DNA of 64,000 nt, taken from assembly GCA_902362775.1 (NCBI GenBank), contig CABIXV010000006.1, forward strand, positions 172,610 through 236,609, written 5' to 3'. This DNA is from Clostridiales bacterium. Lineage in GTDB: Bacteria; Bacillota; Clostridia; Oscillospirales; Oscillospiraceae. Positions 61,699 through 64,000 of the stretch are shown piece after piece (within the stretch, counting starts at the first letter, position 1; every line of letters starts with the position of its first letter). The notes under the pieces were generated by a model that was not told where the DNA came from, did not search any database, and worked only from the letters and a program-made list of their open reading frames with translations. The position numbers and the translations under genes are program-made.

Positions 61699-62851
61699 AT
61701 GCCCAAAAAAACGAGCCAACGGCGAGGGAAATATCCGCAAGCGCAAGGACGGACGCTAGGAGGGGCGGTACACCGCCGGGTACGATGCCAAGACCGGCAA
61801 GCGGATCGTCAAGAATGTGTTGGGTAAGACCCAGGCAGAGGTCCGGGAAAAGCTGATAACCGCTATGGCTGATTGTCAGGGGTTGGATGTCAGCAGGGAA
61901 GCCGATGAACACACGGTGGGCACCTGGCTGAAAATGTGGTACGAGCTCTATGCCAAGCCCAACGTGCGTACCGCCACGGCCAACCGATATGAACTAATTA
62001 TCGAGCAATACACAGTCCCCCGTATCGGGAACATCAAGCTGAAGAAACTGACCACACGGCACCTGCAGAAGCTCTACAAAGAGTTGTTGGAAAATGGGAG
62101 AATACACATCGGAAAGAACCAGGACAAGGGCCTGAGCACCACCACCGTCCACAGCGTCCACCTGATGCTCCACGCCGCCCTGGACCGGGCCGTCAAGGAG
62201 CGGCTCATTCCCCGAAACCCCTGTGAGGACTGCGTGGTGCCCAAGCCCCGGAAGCTGGATATGAAGGTCCTGTCCCCGGAGCAGATCGGCGCCTATTTGG
62301 AGGCCGCCCAGCGGCGGGAGCTGCTCCCCATGTTTTACCTGGAATTGGTCAGCGGCCTGCGAAAAGGCGAACTGGTAGCCCTGCGCTGGGACGATGTGGA
62401 CCTTCAGAACAGAACCATCTCGGTCAGCAAACAGTATGTCCGCAACCCGGACGGCTCCTTGGAGCTCACCCGACCCAAGACAGAGAACTCCGTCCGCCTG
62501 GTGTCCATCCCGCAGACAGCGGTGGACCTGCTGAGCCAGGAGCACAACAAACATCCGGACAGCCCCTACCTGTTCCCCTCCCCCATTACCGGAGAAATGT
62601 ACCACCCGGATTCGGTGGTCAACCTCCATAAGAAGATCTTAAAGGACGCAGGGCTGCCCATCCGCTTCCACGACCTGCGGCACACCTTCGCCACCACAGC
62701 CCTGCAAAACGGCGTAGACGTGAAAACGGTCTCCTCCATGCTGGGACACTTCGATGCCGGCTTCACCCTCCGCACCTACACCCACGCCACTCGGCAGAAG
62801 CAGGACGAAGCGGCCCAGACCATGGGGTCCTTCATGGCGCAGGACATGTAA
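61699..62851 (+). pseudogene. int: Tyrosine integrase of E4, N-terminal domain damaged
   Basis: ATG 61699 follows TAGGAGGC. An extra A in the run 61705-61711 shifts the frame after codon 4. In the corrected frame the arm domain reads RANGEGNIRKRKDGR, then TAG at 61757-61759 where Trp is conserved, then EGRYTAGYDAKTGKRIVKNV. From TTG 61817 an uninterrupted 344-residue frame holds the core-binding and catalytic domains: LVSGLRKGELVALRWDDVDL, FHDLRHTFATTALQNGVDVK, MLGHFDAGFTLRTYTHA, i.e. all catalytic residues. The shorter product would lack arm binding. This is the integrase next to the intact tRNA-Thr. Confidence 0.85.
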
Positions 62852-62864
62852 GGCAGAGAAAAAA

Positions 62865-62896
62865 GCAGGGCAGGAAGCGCAAACTTCCTACCCTGC
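62865..62896 (+). terminator. Hairpin after the E4 integrase
   Basis: GCAGGGCAGGAAG (62865-62877) pairs with CTTCCTACCCTGC (62884-62896), one mismatch. There is no T-run, so it may only protect the message end. Confidence 0.5.
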
Positions 62897-62925
62897 ACCC
62901 TTTGAAGCTTTCCGGCCCTTTCCCC

Positions 62926-62974
62926 GTGTGGGTCACGGTGTGGGTCAACTATCTGACCCACATTTGACCCACAC
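62926..62974. repeat. Direct and inverted TGTGGGTCA repeats at the E4 end
   Basis: GTGTGGGTCA at 62926 and 62938 (12-bp period), then its complement TGACCCACA at 62954 and 62965. The four sites face each other 60-100 bp from the tRNA-Thr 3' end. This looks like a set of integrase arm sites. Confidence 0.65.
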
Positions 62975-62994
62975 CAAAAAATCAAAATTCGCAA

Positions 62995-63029
62995 CAAAAA
63001 GCCCTCAAAAATCGAAGTTTTGAGGGCTT
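62995..63029 (-). terminator. Rho-independent terminator of the tRNA operon
   Basis: Minus strand: AAGCCCTCAAAA pairs with TTTTGAGGGCTT and is followed by TTTG. It lies directly after the CCA end of tRNA-Thr. Confidence 0.8.
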
Positions 63030-63030
63030 C

Positions 63031-63106
<76 letters not shown>

Positions 63107-63219
63107 AAATCTGTTCCCAAACGGAAACTATTCTAAACAGGACATGGCTTAGAATTTTTACAGATAATTAAAAAACTGGGAGACCATTTAAACAACCGTA
63201 TGGTTGAAAATCTATAAAA

Positions 63220-63296
<77 letters not shown>

Positions 63297-63338
63297 ATTT
63301 TAAACATATGAAACAGAATGAAATCTGATATTCTTTTT

Positions 63339-63414
63339 TGGCAGGGGCAGAAGGAATCGAACCCTCGGCACGCGGTTTTGGAGACCGCTGCTCTACCTGC
63401 TGAGCTATACCCCT
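63339..63414 (-). tRNA. trnW: tRNA-Trp (CCA)
   Basis: 76 nt with CCA. Acceptor AGGGGTA; loop CTCCAAA gives anticodon CCA; T-arm GAGGG-TTCGATT-CCTTC. It has the normal Trp anticodon, not a CTA suppressor. Confidence 0.94.
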
Positions 63415-63417
63415 ATA

Positions 63418-63494
63418 TGGTGGGCCTTCACGGGCTCGAACCGTGGACCGGCCGGTTATGAGCCGGCTGCTCTAACCAACTGAGCTAAAGGCCC
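63418..63494 (-). tRNA. trnM: tRNA-Met (CAT)
   Basis: 77 nt with CCA. Acceptor GGGCCTT; loop CTCATAA; T-arm CACGG-TTCGAGC-CCGTG. The acceptor and D-arm fit elongator Met; tRNA-Ile with modified CAT cannot be ruled out. Confidence 0.9.
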
Positions 63495-63522
63495 ATGACC
63501 GTTCTCACATTATTTCGGAAAG

Positions 63523-63557
63523 AGCGGCTTGCCGTCATATATTGGCGGCAAGCCGCT
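63523..63557 (-). other. Hairpin between tRNA-Asn and tRNA-Met
   Basis: A perfect 12-bp stem AGCGGCTTGCCG (63523-63534) with 63546-63557. The downstream T-run is weak; it may be a processing or partial termination signal. Confidence 0.5.
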
Positions 63558-63559
63558 TC

Positions 63560-63635
63560 TGGCTCCCCAAGTTGGACTCGAACCAACGACCCTGCGGTTA
63601 ACAGCCGCATGCTCTACCGACTGAGCTATTGAGGA
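63560..63635 (-). tRNA. trnN: tRNA-Asn (GTT)
   Basis: 76 nt with CCA. The loop CTGTTAA gives anticodon GTT; T-arm GTTGG-TTCGAGT-CCAAC. Confidence 0.94.
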
Positions 63636-63640
63636 ATATG

Positions 63641-63672
63641 AAAGGGTCCGGTCCGGATGGACCGGACCCTTT
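63641..63672 (-). other. Hairpin after 5S rRNA
   Basis: AAAGGGTCCGGTCC (63641-63654) pairs perfectly with 63659-63672 around a 4-nt loop. It lies between the 5S rRNA and tRNA-Asn; processing signal or weak terminator. Confidence 0.6.
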
Positions 63673-63674
63673 AT

Positions 63675-63791
<117 letters not shown>

Positions 63792-63866
63792 CTACTTTCT
63801 CTTTGAAAGAAAGTAAGCAAAGAAAAAACTACCTTTTCTCTCCTTACCGTCTTTCCAACAGTAAGT

Positions 63867-63894
63867 ATTATATCCGTTTTTGCTCAATTGTCAA
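63867..63894 (-). promoter_or_regulatory. Strong promoter before the 5S rRNA/tRNA operon
   Basis: Minus strand TTGACA (63894-63889) and TATAAT (63872-63867), both perfect, spaced 16 bp. It lies about 75 bp before the 5S gene and after tRNA-Glu, so 5S and the five tRNAs have their own start of transcription. Confidence 0.8.
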
Positions 63895-63909
63895 GAACCA
63901 TTTTATAAA

Positions 63910-63984
63910 TGGTGACCCGTACGGGAATCGAACCCATGTTTGCGGCGTGAGAGGCCGCCGTCTTAACCGCTTGACCAACGGGCC
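63910..63984 (-). tRNA. trnE: tRNA-Glu (CTC)
   Basis: 75 nt with CCA. Acceptor GGCCCGT/ACGGGTC; loop CTCTCAC gives anticodon CTC; T-arm CATGG-TTCGATT-CCCGT. Confidence 0.92.
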
Positions 63985-63987
63985 GTG

Positions 63988-64000
63988 TGGTGCGCCTTCA
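63988..64000 (-). tRNA. 3' end of a further tRNA gene, cut by the window edge
   Basis: The minus strand ends GCGCACCA, a tRNA-like acceptor plus CCA, three bases from the tRNA-Glu 5' end. Identity cannot be told. Confidence 0.5.

Noticed and set aside
20281..61759. Genome-wide recoding of TAG as a sense codon
   Set aside because: TAG also ends normal genes here (29556, 60140, 50341) with no family sequence beyond; local mutation or suppression is more likely.
7357..62851. Complete conjugation machinery (type IV secretion, coupling protein)
   Set aside because: None of the elements contains VirB4, VirD4 or other transfer-apparatus genes; they must use a helper.

Overview
The window looks like chromosomal DNA of a GC-rich gut Clostridia, most likely Oscillospiraceae (Flavonifractor/Pseudoflavonifractor-like). 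This rests on a NifJ-type pyruvate:ferredoxin oxidoreductase, TRAP transporters, SLH-domain surface proteins, Firmicute-style ribosome binding sites and mobile modules of the kind common in gut Clostridia. The genus is an inference from gene style, not a computed placement.

Layout. 0-7 kb: a core-like catabolic locus. It holds a divergent NifJ fragment, a TetR regulator and an opine-dehydrogenase-family gene followed by a YgjV-like membrane protein and a complete DctPQM TRAP transporter. Matching TGACT-N3-AGTCA operators lie on the nifJ promoter and the opine dehydrogenase promoter. 7.3-14.3 kb: mobilizable element E1 (HTH genes, candidate oriT, ribbon-helix-helix protein, relaxase with Sel1 repeats, zinc-ribbon protein, two tandem tyrosine integrases, both frameshifted). 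14.4-18.4 kb: an AT-rich defence block (BcgI-like restriction-modification pair, AbiE toxin-antitoxin with a broken toxin). 18.7-24.9 kb: element E2 with a different MOBP relaxase. 25.7-42.2 kb: a redox cargo cluster with five flavodoxin domains, four of them on predicted surface-anchored proteins, plus an FMN reductase, a flavin reductase, a DUF4405 membrane protein, five aldo-keto reductases, a tautomerase and a CMD/cupin protein. 42.6-49.2 kb: element E3, a sister of E1 in which the relaxase is fused in frame to an integrase catalytic domain. 49.2-50.9 kb: a broken integrase and a transposase fragment. 51.1-60.1 kb: a four-carbon sugar-acid catabolic operon with a PrpR-N regulator. 60.3-63.0 kb: element E4, reduced to an HTH gene, a candidate oriT and an integrase. 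63.0-64 kb: a 5S rRNA/tRNA operon on the minus strand.

How it fits together. Copies of the 3' part of tRNA-Thr(GGT) lie at 24.86 and 49.17 kb, and the intact gene lies at 63.03 kb, all in the same orientation and each just beyond an integrase module. A 12-bp-spaced TGTGG pair precedes each of them. This is the pattern expected when successive elements insert into one tRNA-Thr gene and push earlier arrivals outward. On this reading the redox cluster plus E3 (24.9-49.2 kb) and the sugar-acid operon plus E4 (49.2-63.0 kb) are two cargo-bearing integrative mobilizable elements stacked next to the tRNA.

Many mobile genes carry single frameshifts or in-frame amber codons. Either the array is decaying or some of these are sequence errors; the bases alone cannot decide.
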